DNA of 64,000 bases from Duganella sp. SG902 (GCF_013376005.1 NZ_JABMJK010000011.1:171582-235581), one strand, 5' to 3'. Counted from the stretch's first letter, positions 8,110-16,405 are shown. Program-made: numbers and translations. Notes: generated by a model from the sequence alone, not told the origin.

Positions 8110-8945
8110 CAGGCGTTGACCAGTTCGGAGATGCGGCGTTGCAGGACGGTGATCTCTTCCAGCAGGGCGGCGTTCTTTTCGCGCAGCGCGATATTCTCGG
8201 CGCGCAGCTCGGCCACGTCGGTCGGGATATCGCCGTAATCGACCGGCGCGGCCTTGGACTCCTTCGCTTCCTTGGCCGGCCGCGAGGCCGCGCGCAGTTC
8301 GCGCACTTCCTTGGCCGCCTTTTGCAGCTCCTTCTTGCCGCCGGCCACGGCGGCCAGCTGCGCATCCTCGGGCAGCGAGGCCACGGTGGCGGCCGCGTTG
8401 ATCGAAATGGTGCCGGCGCGGACCGCCTCCACCAGTTCCGGCGTGGCGGTCTTCTGGATTTTTTCGATCTGACCCAGGGTCGCCGTGCTCAGGCGGGCGG
8501 CGCGGGCGATGTCCTCGCGCGAGGCCAGCGGCATGGCGGCCGGCTTTTTCGGCGCGGCGTCACCTTCCTGCGGCGCGATGCGGGCGTCCTCGGCGGCGGC
8601 TTCGGCGGCCAGTTCCAGCGCGCGCGCGGCCATGATTTCCTTCTTGCGCAGCGCCAGCACGCCGCGCTGGAAATCGGAAATGCTGCGGCGGCCCAGGTTG
8701 TTATCGATCATCCACAGCTTGACGTCTTCCAGGTTGCGGAAGCTGGTGTTCTCGACCACCTTGAATGGAATGCCGTGCTGCTGGCAGATCTGGTAGCGGT
8801 TGTGGCCGTCCACCAGCACGTCTTCCCACAACACCAGCGCGTCGCGGCAGCCTTCGCTGAGGATGCTGCGCTCCAGCGCCTGGTATTCACTCTCGGTCAG
8901 CGGCTCAATGTAAGCACGCAGTACATCGTTAATTTTGATCTGCAT
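8109..8945 (-). CDS. ParB/Srx-superfamily protein with C-terminal coiled coil
   Basis: 278 aa. The N-terminal part (about residues 4-95) has a ParB-like nuclease/CTPase-type fold: EPLTESEYQALERSI, LVLWEDVLVDGHNRYQIC (equivalent to the usual DGHRRY motif) and an HTH-like stretch near SISDFQRGVLALRKKEI. The middle (about 150-210) looks like a helical DNA-binding region (EDIARAARLSTATLGQI). The last 35 residues form a leucine-zipper-like coiled coil (VAELRAENIALREKNAALL). There is no ParA partner nearby. Coupling to the acylase gene by TGATG suggests co-expression, but the functional link is unclear. The ATG at 8945 has AAGGAT upstream. Confidence 0.75.
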   Translation of the reverse strand: MQIKINDVLRAYIEPLTESEYQALERSILSEGCRDALVLWEDVLVDGHNRYQICQQHGIPFKVVENTSFRNLEDVKLWMIDNNLGRRSISDFQRGVLALRKKEIMAARALELAAEAAAEDARIAPQEGDAAPKKPAAMPLASREDIARAARLSTATLGQIEKIQKTATPELVEAVRAGTISINAAATVASLPEDAQLAAVAGGKKELQKAAKEVRELRAASRPAKEAKESKAAPVDYGDIPTDVAELRAENIALREKNAALLEEITVLQRRISELVNA

Positions 8946-9044
8946 AGGTATCCTTCAAATCCGTCCAGCATTCTACTAAGGCAGTTTTAAGAAAGCAAAA
9001 TTACACTTCTGTTCAGTCAAACGAGCTTTCTCCGCCAATTGACC

Positions 9045-9088
9045 AAAAGCCCCGACAGGTTCTCCGCCTGACCGGGGCTTTTCTTTTT
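9045..9088 (+). terminator. Rho-independent terminator with no gene upstream on this strand
   Basis: A 10-bp stem AAAAGCCCCG (9045-9054) / CGGGGCTTTT (9073-9082) encloses a smaller CAGG/CCTG hairpin and is followed by TTCTTTTT on the + strand. The nearest upstream gene on + ends thousands of bases away, while the ParB-like gene runs away on the other strand. The stem could end a short RNA made between about 8950 and 9045; that is inference. Confidence 0.65.
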
Positions 9089-9188
9089 GCGGAATAACAA
9101 CATAGATTCCACTCTGATAACTAAATTATCCTAGATTCATGTTACCTTAGATGTATTGCAGTAAATATTAATTCTTTGGAGAAATAAC

Positions 9189-9863
9189 ATGAAGGCAAAA
9201 ACCTCTCTCAAGCTGGCCGCTTTCGCAGTCGCCGCCGCTTTCAGCCACCTGGCAGGCGCGGTGGTCACCGATCTCACCGGTCAATATGCGCTGCAATCGT
9301 CCGCCACCGCCGTGGTTGGCGAAACCAATCAATATGTGTTCACCTACCAGGTCACCAACCTGGGCCAGGGCGTCCCCGGCACCCAGACCGGCCTGGATGG
9401 CTTGACCATCTACGTGCCGACCGCCGCCACCTTCATCGGCGCCACGGCGCCGGCGCCTTACATCGGCGCCCCGGGCTTCTGGAGCACCGGCTTCTCGAGC
9501 GGCCTCGACCTGGCACTCGGCGGCTCGAACACTTCCCAAAATATGACCGCGCCGGCCGGCTATCAAGCCTTCACCTTCTGGGGCCAGTACACCGAATCGG
9601 TGTACCAGATCGGCGGCAGCGCCACCTTCACCATCACGCTCGGCAACGTGTCGGTCGGCGAGAACACGGTCGGCATCTCGTCCTACTATGGTGGCTGGAC
9701 CCCGCCGCAGGAATACGTGAACAACCAGTACGGCAACTACACCACCTTCACCGCCAGCGCGGTATCGGCTGTCGCCGTTGTGCCGGAGCCGGAAACCTAT
9801 GCCATGCTGCTGGCCGGCCTGGGCCTGATGGGGGCGATCGCGCGTCGCCGCCGCCAAGGCTGA
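9189..9863 (+). CDS. PEP-CTERM sorting domain protein (224 aa)
   Basis: Predicted exported protein with a signal peptide (about residues 1-23, ending at LAGA) and a C-terminal PEP-CTERM signal VPEPETYAMLLAGLGLMG followed by RRRRQG, almost identical to the one in the protein at 900-1451. The body is a beta-rich, Gly/Thr-rich segment (NQYVFTYQVTNLGQGVPGTQ..., FTITLGNVSVGENTVGISSY) resembling repeat-type adhesin or DUF11-like beta-sandwich domains, without a recognisable catalytic motif. GGAGA lies eight bases before the ATG. It is monocistronic and ends at a strong terminator. Confidence 0.85.
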   Translation: MKAKTSLKLAAFAVAAAFSHLAGAVVTDLTGQYALQSSATAVVGETNQYVFTYQVTNLGQGVPGTQTGLDGLTIYVPTAATFIGATAPAPYIGAPGFWSTGFSSGLDLALGGSNTSQNMTAPAGYQAFTFWGQYTESVYQIGGSATFTITLGNVSVGENTVGISSYYGGWTPPQEYVNNQYGNYTTFTASAVSAVAVVPEPETYAMLLAGLGLMGAIARRRRQG

Positions 9864-9880
9864 GTTTTCCCCGCTTCAAT

Positions 9881-9906
9881 AAAAACGCGCTACGGCGCGT
9901 TTTTTT
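9881..9906 (+). terminator. Rho-independent terminator after PEP-CTERM gene
   Basis: A 10-bp stem AAAAACGCGC / GCGCGTTTTT with a TACG tetraloop and a T-run, 18 bp after the stop codon at 9863. The A and T flanks also allow weaker function on the opposite strand. Confidence 0.9.
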
Positions 9907-9941
9907 ATGCCATGATTCGGCTTCAACAATAAGGATTTAAC

Positions 9942-10232
9942 ATGGTTAACTACATCATCCGCGTCTCCTACCCCGCCGCCAACGGCGACACCTTCGACCG
10001 CCTGAATGTCGAGCTGGCGAAATTCAACGTCGCCGGCGCCATCAAGGCGGACGACGGCAAGGGCTACTACCTGCCGCAAGGCGAGTACTGCTACAGCGGC
10101 AACGAGACCATCAACGAAGTGCGCGACGCCGTGTTCCGCCTCGCCAGCACCATCCAGCCGGAGCCGCAAGTGCTGGTGGTGGAAGTGACGACCCTGTCGT
10201 GGGCGGGCTTCAAGCTGGTGGAAGGCACCTGA
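9942..10232 (+). CDS. Hypothetical protein (96 aa)
   Basis: Small soluble protein, no signal peptide or membrane segment: MVNYIIRVSYPAANGDTFDR, a FNVAGAIKADDGKGYYLPQGEYCY segment, then an alternating beta-like C-terminus (QVLVVEVTTLSWAGFKLV). The alpha/beta pattern suggests a compact ferredoxin-like or dimeric fold, but I recognise no family. It stands alone between two terminators, with AAGGATTT upstream of the ATG, and the codon usage matches its neighbours, so it is probably a real gene. Confidence 0.7.
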   Translation: MVNYIIRVSYPAANGDTFDRLNVELAKFNVAGAIKADDGKGYYLPQGEYCYSGNETINEVRDAVFRLASTIQPEPQVLVVEVTTLSWAGFKLVEGT

Positions 10233-10251
10233 GCCCCTGCTCGGCAACACG

Positions 10252-10277
10252 AGCCCGCCACACGTGCGGGCTTTTTT
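10252..10277 (+). terminator. Rho-independent terminator
   Basis: Stem AGCCCGC (10252-10258) / GCGGGCT (10266-10272) and a TTTTTT tract follow the hypothetical gene ending at 10232. Its T-tract overlaps the stop codon of the convergent small membrane protein gene. Confidence 0.85.
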
Positions 10278-10482
10278 ATGGGCGAGGTGTGTCGCGCTGG
10301 GCCTTGGCGGCGGCCTTGATGTCGGCGCACGACATCGGCTTGCCGTTCTTCGCGGCCTCGGCCTCCAGTTGCTGGCAGCCGCTGTAGTTGTGCCAGAACA
10401 CCAGCACGTAGCCGGCCACGCCCAGCAGCACCGCGACCATCGCGCAGGCCAACAGCAATTTGACAGTTTTTTCGGAAGCCAT
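10276..10482 (-). CDS. Small single-pass membrane protein (68 aa)
   Basis: MASEKTVKLLLACAMVAVLL begins a single transmembrane helix (about residues 7-29), followed by a short polar tail with two cysteines (C36 and C52 in SGCQQLEAE and MSCADIKAAAK) that could form a disulfide outside the cytoplasm. A longer frame exists upstream but overlaps the tRNA-Leu gene, so the ATG at 10482 is chosen; its ribosome-binding site is weak. It lies just downstream of the tRNA on the same strand and may share its transcript. Function unknown. Confidence 0.65.
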   Translation of the reverse strand: MASEKTVKLLLACAMVAVLLGVAGYVLVFWHNYSGCQQLEAEAAKNGKPMSCADIKAAAKAQRDTPRP

Positions 10483-10504
10483 TTTTTGTAGGGAATTGAG
10501 GAGG

Positions 10505-10589
10505 TGGTGCCTCGAGCCGGAATCGAACCGGCACGCCTTGCGGCGGGAGATTTTAAGTCTCCTGTGTCTACCGATTTCACCATCGAGGC
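10505..10589 (-). tRNA. tRNA-Leu (anticodon TAA)
   Basis: On the minus strand the 85-nt cloverleaf begins GCCTCGATGGTGAAATCGGT and ends with GGTTCGATTCC (T-loop) and TCGAGGCACCA, including an encoded CCA. The acceptor stem GCCTCGA/TCGAGGC is perfect, the anticodon loop is CTTAAAA (anticodon TAA), and the long variable arm (CCGCCGCAAGGCG) is typical of class II Leu tRNAs. Confidence 0.95.
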
Positions 10590-10716
10590 CCACACAAGCC
10601 CGATATTATGCCACGAACCGGCAGTAACTGCCAGACAACTATCACCATCGAAGCGCCAACCGCCGGTTGGTGCGCCAGCGTACTTCTGGCGTTCGCGGAT
10701 CTGGCTATAGTCAGGC

Positions 10717-11586
10717 ATGGGAAAAATCTATATCGGCATCTCCGGTTGGCGCTACAAGCCGTGGCGCGGCGCGTTTTATCCGCCGGACCTGGCGCAGTCG
10801 CGCGAGCTGGAGTTCGCCGCGCGCGCGGTGCCGACCATCGAGCTCAACGGGTCCTTCTACTCGCTACAGCGGCCGTCCAGCTATGCGGCCTGGTACGAGG
10901 CCACGCCTAAAGGTTTCGTATTCAGTCACAAGGGCAATCGCTACCTGACGCATATCCTGCGTCTGGGCGAGAACATCGAACCGGCGCTGGCCAACGTGAT
11001 GGCGTCCGGCGTCTTCAATCTGCGGGAGAAACTGGGGCCGTTCCTGTGGCAGCTGCCGCCGAACTTCCGGTTCGACGCTCAGCGACTCGAGCGCTTTTTC
11101 CGCTTGCTGCCGCATGACCTGGAGCAGGCGCAAGCGCTGGCGCGCCGGCACGAGCCGCGCATGAACGGGCGCGTCGCGCTCGAGATCGACGCCAATCACA
11201 AGCTGCGCCACGCGCTCGAGGTGCGGCATGAGAGTTTCAACGACCCGGCGTTTGTGGCGCTGCTGCGCGAGTACCGGGTGGCGCTGGTGGTGGCCGACAG
11301 CGCCGGCAAGTGGCCAGATTATGAGGACGTGAGCGCCGATTTCATGTATCTGCGCCTGCACGGCGCCGAAGAGTTGTACGCCAGCGGCTACAACGACGCG
11401 GCGCTCGATCGCTGGGCCGCGCGCATCCGGGCATGGTCGCGTGGCGGCCAGCCGGCGGATGCTAAACTGATATCGCGGCAACCGCCGCCACGTCGCGCCA
11501 GCCGCGATATCTACTGCTATTTCGATAACGACATCAAGGTGCACGCGCCGTTCGATGCGCAGCGGCTGATCGAGCGCTTACGTTGA
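10717..11586 (+). CDS. DUF72 domain protein (YecE-like)
   Basis: 289-aa TIM-barrel-like protein of the DUF72/YecE family. Motifs are IYIGISGWRYKPWRGAFYPP at the start, ELNGSFYSLQRPSSYAAWYE, FVFSHKGNRYLTHILRL, LWQLPPNFRFD, EVRHESF, VVADSAGKWP, FMYLRLHGAEELY and a C-terminal CYFDNDIKVHAPFDA. All are characteristic of the family, whose biochemical role is not established. Its last 9 bp overlap the 3' end of the convergent CLC gene. Confidence 0.88.
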   Translation: MGKIYIGISGWRYKPWRGAFYPPDLAQSRELEFAARAVPTIELNGSFYSLQRPSSYAAWYEATPKGFVFSHKGNRYLTHILRLGENIEPALANVMASGVFNLREKLGPFLWQLPPNFRFDAQRLERFFRLLPHDLEQAQALARRHEPRMNGRVALEIDANHKLRHALEVRHESFNDPAFVALLREYRVALVVADSAGKWPDYEDVSADFMYLRLHGAEELYASGYNDAALDRWAARIRAWSRGGQPADAKLISRQPPPRRASRDIYCYFDNDIKVHAPFDAQRLIERLR

Positions 11587-12849
11587 CGGCGGTTTGCGGT
11601 CGCTCGCCACCGGCGGCAGGCGGTGCTTGAGCGCCCCCACGCGTTGCGCGCGGTAGATGCCGCTGTGGCCGGAGAACAGGTAGGCCACCACACACGCCAG
11701 CGCGGCGTAGGGTCCGATCTGCGGGCCGAACAATTCCATCGCCATGATGGTGGACGCCAGCGGCGTGTTGGCCGCGCCCGCGAACACCGCAACGAATCCC
11801 AGTCCCGCCAACAGCGCGAACGGCAAGTGCAGCAACGGCGCCAGCGCGTTGCCTAGCGTCGCGCCGATGTAGAACAATGGCGTCACCTCGCCGCCCTTGA
11901 AGCCGCTGCCCAGCGAGCCGACGGTGAAGATGAACTTGCCAAGGAAATCCCACGGCGCCACCGGCTGCTGGAACGCCTCCACGATCACCGGAATACCGAG
12001 GCCGATGTAGCGCGTGCCCAGCCACCAGACAGCCAGCGCCACCACCGCGCCGCCCAGCATCGGCCGCAGCGGCGCATAGGCGATTTGACGTTTCATGAAA
12101 GCCGACGCGGCATGGGTGGATTTGGCGAACGCCATCCCCGCCAGCCCAAACAGCATGCCCGCGGCCAGCACGGCGGCCACGCTCCACAAAGTGATCGGCA
12201 CGATGCCGCCGATGGCGTAATGGGTGTGATGCACGCCCCAGGCCATGCCGACCTGGTCGGCGGCGATGGCGGCCACTATGCAGGGGAAGATGGCGTCGTA
12301 GCGCATGCGGCCGATGGCCAGCACTTCCAGCCCGAAGATGGCGCCGGCCAGCGGCGTGCCGAACACGGACGCGAAACCGGCGCTAATGCCGGCCATCAGC
12401 ACGATGCGGCGCTCGGCGTGGCGCAGGCGGAAGATATGGGTGAGTTGATCGGCCAGCGTGCCGCCCATCTGCACCGCCGTGCCTTCGCGGCCCACCGAGG
12501 CGCCGAACCAGTGCGACACCACGGTGCCGATCAGCACCAGCGGCGCCATGCGCAGCGGCACCACGTTTTTGGGATCGTGGATCTCGTCGATCAGCAGGTT
12601 GTTGCCGGCCTCGACGCTGCTGCCCAGCTTGAGATACACCCAGCCGACCGCGAAGCCGGCCAGCGGCAGCAGCCAGATAATCCAGCGATGCGCTTCGCGC
12701 CAGTGGGTGGCGTAGTCGAGCGCAAACAGAAAAAACGCCGACGCCGTGCCGCTCAGGACCGCCACCAGCCCGGCGAGCAAGGTCCATTTGCCGATATACG
12801 GTAGCAAGGTGATTGGTTCAGGTAGGCGCGATATTTTTCTCATGTGCAT
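11578..12849 (-). CDS. CLC-family anion transporter, fluoride/proton antiporter-like
   Basis: 423-aa polytopic membrane protein with about ten hydrophobic helices. The CLC signature helix N-terminus reads GREGT (G120-T124) rather than GREGP, with the gating glutamate E122 kept. The position of the usual GSGIP chloride-coordinating loop reads AGNNLLIDEIH (N83-N84), lacking the central serine. Both replacements are features of the CLC-F class that exports fluoride; assigning fluoride is inference. I see no clear crcB-type fluoride riboswitch in the 100 bp upstream. Two in-frame ATGs (12849 and 12843) are possible starts. Other CLC anion roles remain possible. Confidence 0.8.
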   Translation of the reverse strand: MHMRKISRLPEPITLLPYIGKWTLLAGLVAVLSGTASAFFLFALDYATHWREAHRWIIWLLPLAGFAVGWVYLKLGSSVEAGNNLLIDEIHDPKNVVPLRMAPLVLIGTVVSHWFGASVGREGTAVQMGGTLADQLTHIFRLRHAERRIVLMAGISAGFASVFGTPLAGAIFGLEVLAIGRMRYDAIFPCIVAAIAADQVGMAWGVHHTHYAIGGIVPITLWSVAAVLAAGMLFGLAGMAFAKSTHAASAFMKRQIAYAPLRPMLGGAVVALAVWWLGTRYIGLGIPVIVEAFQQPVAPWDFLGKFIFTVGSLGSGFKGGEVTPLFYIGATLGNALAPLLHLPFALLAGLGFVAVFAGAANTPLASTIMAMELFGPQIGPYAALACVVAYLFSGHSGIYRAQRVGALKHRLPPVASDRKPPST

Positions 12850-12952
12850 CGGATACTAACAAATCCACTGAGATGGATCAAATCGCCGGCACATAGGTCT
12901 AAGACCTTATCACCCCGCCATTGCCAGGACAGCTCGACAGGAGGACGATTTC

Positions 12953-13363
12953 ATGATGGAGGAGCGCGTAGCTCAACTTGAAGCAGCCACCGGCCGCAAT
13001 ACCGCCGCGCTCGCTGCGCTGGAGAACGAAATGCACAGCCGATTCAATCGCATCGCGACCGAACTGAGCGAGCAGTATATGGAGCGCCGCATCATTGAAT
13101 TCCGCGCCGACGTGGACCGTCGCTTCACAGAAATGCAGGAAAACACCGACCGGCGGTTCATGGAAATGCGAGAGGATATCGCGCAGCGCTTCGACCACGT
13201 GAGCAAGCAATTCGACCAAGTGGACGGACGTCTGGACCGGATGGAAGGCGCCACAGAGAACCTGCGCAACGACCTGCAAAGTTTCACCCGATGGATGATC
13301 GGCAGCCAGATTACCGTCATATTGGCCCTCGCGGCAATGGCTGCCAAGACCTTCCTCAATTAG
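12953..13363 (+). CDS. Coiled-coil protein with C-terminal membrane anchor (136 aa)
   Basis: Residues 1 to about 110 form a long amphipathic coiled coil with a heptad-like repeat (FTEMQENTDRRFMEMREDIA..., FDHVSKQFDQVDGRLDRMEG). It ends in one hydrophobic helix (about 112-131, SQITVILALAAMAAKTFL) that would tail-anchor it in the inner membrane. The architecture resembles small DUF1640/CCDC90-like or phage-tail-adaptor-like coiled coils; no specific family is assigned. GGAGG sits before the start; ATG at 12953 and 12956 are alternatives. Monocistronic. Confidence 0.7.
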   Translation: MMEERVAQLEAATGRNTAALAALENEMHSRFNRIATELSEQYMERRIIEFRADVDRRFTEMQENTDRRFMEMREDIAQRFDHVSKQFDQVDGRLDRMEGATENLRNDLQSFTRWMIGSQITVILALAAMAAKTFLN

Positions 13364-13382
13364 GGCGGCCGCACCCTGCCGC

Positions 13383-13622
13383 TCAAGCCATCCTGATGGT
13401 CGGGTTGGCGATGATGTTATCGATCTGCACCTGTGCCTCGGCGCAGGCGGCATGAAGCGCCTCGTCCTCGGTCGGACGCACGAATTGCATGGTGGCGCCT
13501 TCGAAGATCTCTTCGCCATGCGCGGTCACGCGAGCCAGGTCGCAGCTCGCGCTCCATTGATGGTCGGCGGTCGGCAGCGCGGTCGGAATGATGGCCCAGC
13601 CTTTGTAATGAAGCTTGCTCAT
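13383..13622 (-). CDS. Hypothetical protein (79 aa)
   Basis: Small soluble protein starting MSKLHYKGWAIIPTALPTAD, with a predicted antiparallel beta N-half (WSASCDLARVTAHGEEIFEG) and a helical C-half (EDEALHAACAEAQVQIDNII). The start at 13622 is preceded by AAGGAGGG at ideal spacing, which favours it over in-frame ATGs further upstream. I recognise no family. It lies 59 bp downstream of the M28 peptidase on the same physical strand order, but its own strong RBS and position suggest separate translation. Confidence 0.7.
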   Translation of the reverse strand: MSKLHYKGWAIIPTALPTADHQWSASCDLARVTAHGEEIFEGATMQFVRPTEDEALHAACAEAQVQIDNIIANPTIRMA

Positions 13623-13681
13623 GATGCCCTCCTTACTCATGCTTTCAGCATAGCACCAATACCGTCCGGCCGCCGTCCGCT

Positions 13682-15112
13682 TCACTCCTGCTGCGGAGGC
13701 ACGCGGCCGATGTTCTCCTCCATATTGGCCAGGTACCAGGTCAGCGCGGTCATCACCGCCACGTGGCGCTTCAGCTCCAGCGGATTGACCTTGTCCAAGG
13801 TGTCGGCCGGCGTATGGTGATAATTGAAGTACGCGCTCGAATCGACCAGCGGCTCGAACACCGGCACGCCGGCGCGCTCCAGCGGACCGGTGTCGGCCGC
13901 GCCGGCGATGTCGTGACGCTCGAAGATGCCGGCGCCGATCGGCTCCAGCGCGGCCTTCAGCGGCGCGAAATACTTCACCATCGGAGGCGTCACGCTGCCG
14001 ATAAAGCCAAACGGACGACCGCCGCCGCTGTCGGATTCGATCGCGGCGAAGTGCTTGTCCAGCTTGTCCTTGTTGGCGTCAAAGTAAGCCTTGCCGCCAC
14101 GGGTGCCGTTTTCCTCGTTCATCCAGGCGATCACGCGGATGGTGCGGCGCGGCTTGAGGTTCAGTTTTTTCAGCGTATCGATCACCGCCATCGCGCCGGC
14201 CACGCCGGTGCCGTCGTCGTGCGCGCCGGTGGCCAGGTCCCAGGAATCGAGGTGGCCGGAGACGATCACCACCTCGTCCGCCTTGTCGGTGCCCGGCAGG
14301 TCGGCGATCACGTTGTAGCTGTCGACTTCGGGCAGGTTTTGCGGCGTCAGGGTCAGGCGCATTTTCAGCGGGCCGCGCGCCGACAGGCGGCTCATCAGCA
14401 TCGCATCCTCGGCCGTCACGGCGCCGGCGGGAATGCGCGCGCCCTCCACCACGCCGGTGGCGCCGGTGTGCGGGATGCGGTAGTTGGCGCCGCCGACCGA
14501 GCGCACCAGCGCCGCCGCCGCGCCCATGTCCGCCGCCAGCTTGGGACCGGCGAAACGGAAGCCGGCGCCGCGGCCATAGGCCGGCCCGGCGTGGCCGCGA
14601 TCGGCCATTTCCTGGTCGAACGCCACGTCGAACAGCACGATGCTGCCCTTGACCTGCGCCGCCTTGGCCTTCAATTCATCGAAACTGCGCACGATGAGCA
14701 CCGGCGCGGTCAGGCCGGCGGCCGGCGTGGCGCCCGAGCCGCCCAGCGCGGTCAGCACCACCTTCTGCGTGATGCCGGCCGGACGGCCCGTGTACTCCAC
14801 CAGTTCGGCCGACTCGGCGCCGCGCACCCAGTGCGGCACCTTGACCGGCTGCAGCGTCACCTTGGCGCCCAGCTTGCGCATGGCTTCCGCCACCTGCTCC
14901 ACCGCCGCCGCCGCGCCGGGGGAACCGGACAGGCGCGGGCCGACCAGGTCGGTCAGGTCGGCCAGGCGCTCGTAGGCCCAATCACTCTTCATCGCGTTGT
15001 CGCGGATCTGGTTCAGCGTGGCAGGGTCGTTGGGGGCGGCGCTGGCGCCGACACACAGCAGGCTTGTGGCCAGCACGGTCAGCGAAAGGGATTTCTGGAG
15101 GACGGATTTCAT
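13682..15112 (-). CDS. M28-family zinc metallopeptidase
   Basis: 476-aa exported aminopeptidase/carboxypeptidase-type enzyme. It has a signal peptide (residues 1-25, ending GASAA), a PA-domain-like insertion (about 120-255) and the M28 catalytic domain. Zinc-site motifs are VVIVSGHLDSWD (H287), GAHDDGTGVAG (D299), WMNEENGTRG (E333/E334), IESDSGGG and HHTPADTLDKV. An upstream extension of 23 residues is possible but lacks signal-peptide character. The ATG at 15112 has AGGAA upstream and opens a canonical signal peptide. Probably involved in periplasmic or extracellular peptide turnover. Confidence 0.9.
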   Translation of the reverse strand: MKSVLQKSLSLTVLATSLLCVGASAAPNDPATLNQIRDNAMKSDWAYERLADLTDLVGPRLSGSPGAAAAVEQVAEAMRKLGAKVTLQPVKVPHWVRGAESAELVEYTGRPAGITQKVVLTALGGSGATPAAGLTAPVLIVRSFDELKAKAAQVKGSIVLFDVAFDQEMADRGHAGPAYGRGAGFRFAGPKLAADMGAAAALVRSVGGANYRIPHTGATGVVEGARIPAGAVTAEDAMLMSRLSARGPLKMRLTLTPQNLPEVDSYNVIADLPGTDKADEVVIVSGHLDSWDLATGAHDDGTGVAGAMAVIDTLKKLNLKPRRTIRVIAWMNEENGTRGGKAYFDANKDKLDKHFAAIESDSGGGRPFGFIGSVTPPMVKYFAPLKAALEPIGAGIFERHDIAGAADTGPLERAGVPVFEPLVDSSAYFNYHHTPADTLDKVNPLELKRHVAVMTALTWYLANMEENIGRVPPQQE

Positions 15113-15240
15113 GCGATTCCTGTAGAGATAAAGAGTGGGTAGCAGGAAACGATAACCGATCGTGATGAACTTGTCATCCATATTGATTTGCTATCGGAGT
15201 TGCACTACCATGAAACTTCATCTGCCTGAAGAAAGCGCCT

Positions 15241-15771
15241 ATGCTCAAGGGTCAACTCTGCACCGTTCGTCATCTGGTGACCGCCGATCTGAACACCTTC
15301 ATCGCCCTGGTCAACGACCTGCCCTCACGCGGCGACTATTTCTCCAGCCACTTCAAATCGCCCGAAACCATGCGCAAGGAGTTCATGCAGCACGGTTTTG
15401 TCAGCGAGGACAGCGAACTGTTCGTGATCGAGGACGCGCTGCACCACGTGGTGGGGGTGATCACCCATTTCAAAACCCGCACGCCGGTGGCGCGTGAAAT
15501 CGGCTACCGGCTGTTCGACCGGAAGCTGGCGGGGCGCGGATATGTAACGGAAGCGTGCCGCCTGCTGGTCGATTACCTGTTCAATGTCCACCCTTACCAT
15601 CGGCTGGAGCTGCTGACGGCGCCGGAGAACGTGGCCTCGGTGCGGATCGCGCAAAAATGCGGCTTCCAGGCCGAAGGCACGTTGCGCCAATCCTTCTTCA
15701 TCAACGGCCAGTACAGGGACGTGACGGTGTTCAGCCTGCTGCGGCCGGAGTGGGAGCGAGAACGTCTCTAA
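15241..15771 (+). CDS. GNAT family N-acetyltransferase (RimJ/RimL type)
   Basis: 176-aa acetyl-CoA-dependent acyltransferase of the RimJ/RimL-like group. The pattern is VVGVITHFKTR, then EIGYRLFDRKLAGRGYVTEA (the beta4/alpha3 acetyl-CoA-binding segment), LVDYLFNVHPYHRLELLTAPENVASVRIAQKCGF (conserved N...S...A.K.GF), and FINGQYRDVTVFSLLRPEW at the end. The acceptor (protein N-terminus, antibiotic or small molecule) cannot be told. It is divergent from the M28 peptidase gene. Confidence 0.88.
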   Translation: MLKGQLCTVRHLVTADLNTFIALVNDLPSRGDYFSSHFKSPETMRKEFMQHGFVSEDSELFVIEDALHHVVGVITHFKTRTPVAREIGYRLFDRKLAGRGYVTEACRLLVDYLFNVHPYHRLELLTAPENVASVRIAQKCGFQAEGTLRQSFFINGQYRDVTVFSLLRPEWERERL

Positions 15772-15904
15772 TTGTTACAAGGCATTACCGCGCGAGCCGG
15801 TTTGTAAGCATGTGTATAAGACGTGGCAATAATTTTTCAGGGATTTATAGTGGAGTCACTGGCTAGCGAATCATTCCGGTTCAGGCCACAGCAAGGGGAT
15901 TACC

Positions 15905-16330
15905 ATGTTGAGCAAAAAATTATTGGGTGTAGCGTTACTGACCGTAGCAGCGGTATCGTCGTCGGCATACGCAGGCGACCGTGATTTCAACACGGTGGCC
16001 GGGGCTGTGGTCGGTGCCGCCATCGGCAACAGCGCCGGCGGCCGCGATGGCGCCATCGTCGGCGGCCTGGTTGGCGCGGCCGTGGGCAACAGCATCCGCA
16101 CCTCGGACGACCGCTATTATCGCGGCCGTGACCGCGGCTACGTCGAAACCCGCGTCTACACCCAGCCCGCACCGGTGTACTACGAGCGCCCGGCGCCAGT
16201 GTACTACGCGCCGCCGGTACGCTACTACCAACCGCCTCCACGCGTGGTCTACGTTGAGCCGGCCCGCCCGTACTACCGCGAAGAGCGCTGGGAGCGCCGC
16301 CACTACCACCACGATCGCTGGGATCGTTAA
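15905..16330 (+). CDS. Glycine-zipper 2TM domain protein
   Basis: 141-aa exported protein. After a signal peptide (ending SSAYA) comes a Gly-zipper region of alternating small residues (VAGAVVGAAIGNSAGGRDGAIVGG...), as in 17-kDa surface antigen/OmpA-associated 2TM proteins. The C-terminal half is rich in Tyr, Pro and Arg (PAPVYYERPAPVYYAPPVRY...) and ends in a His/Arg tail. Likely an outer-membrane or envelope-associated protein. AAGGGG precedes the ATG. It ends at a strong terminator, which separates it from the kinase operon. Confidence 0.85.
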   Translation: MLSKKLLGVALLTVAAVSSSAYAGDRDFNTVAGAVVGAAIGNSAGGRDGAIVGGLVGAAVGNSIRTSDDRYYRGRDRGYVETRVYTQPAPVYYERPAPVYYAPPVRYYQPPPRVVYVEPARPYYREERWERRHYHHDRWDR

Positions 16331-16343
16331 TCTCCCGGCCACC

Positions 16344-16370
16344 AGCCCCGGATTTTCCGGGGCTTTTTTT
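16344..16370 (+). terminator. Rho-independent terminator
   Basis: A 9-bp stem AGCCCCGGA / TCCGGGGCT, TTT loop and a run of seven T. It lies 14 bp after the glycine-zipper gene and 36 bp before the kinase start, so the kinase operon needs its own promoter. Confidence 0.95.
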
Positions 16371-16405
16371 CGTCCCTCCGCTAGGCATCCGCGACGGGGG
16401 GAATC

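Noticed and set aside
10483..10593. N-terminal extension of the 68-aa membrane protein
   Set aside because: The extension runs through the tRNA-Leu gene and has no RBS; the tRNA explains the sequence.
12850..12952. Fluoride (crcB) riboswitch upstream of the CLC gene
   Set aside because: I looked for the GG..GAUGG...CUGAUG-type pattern on the minus strand and found no convincing match.
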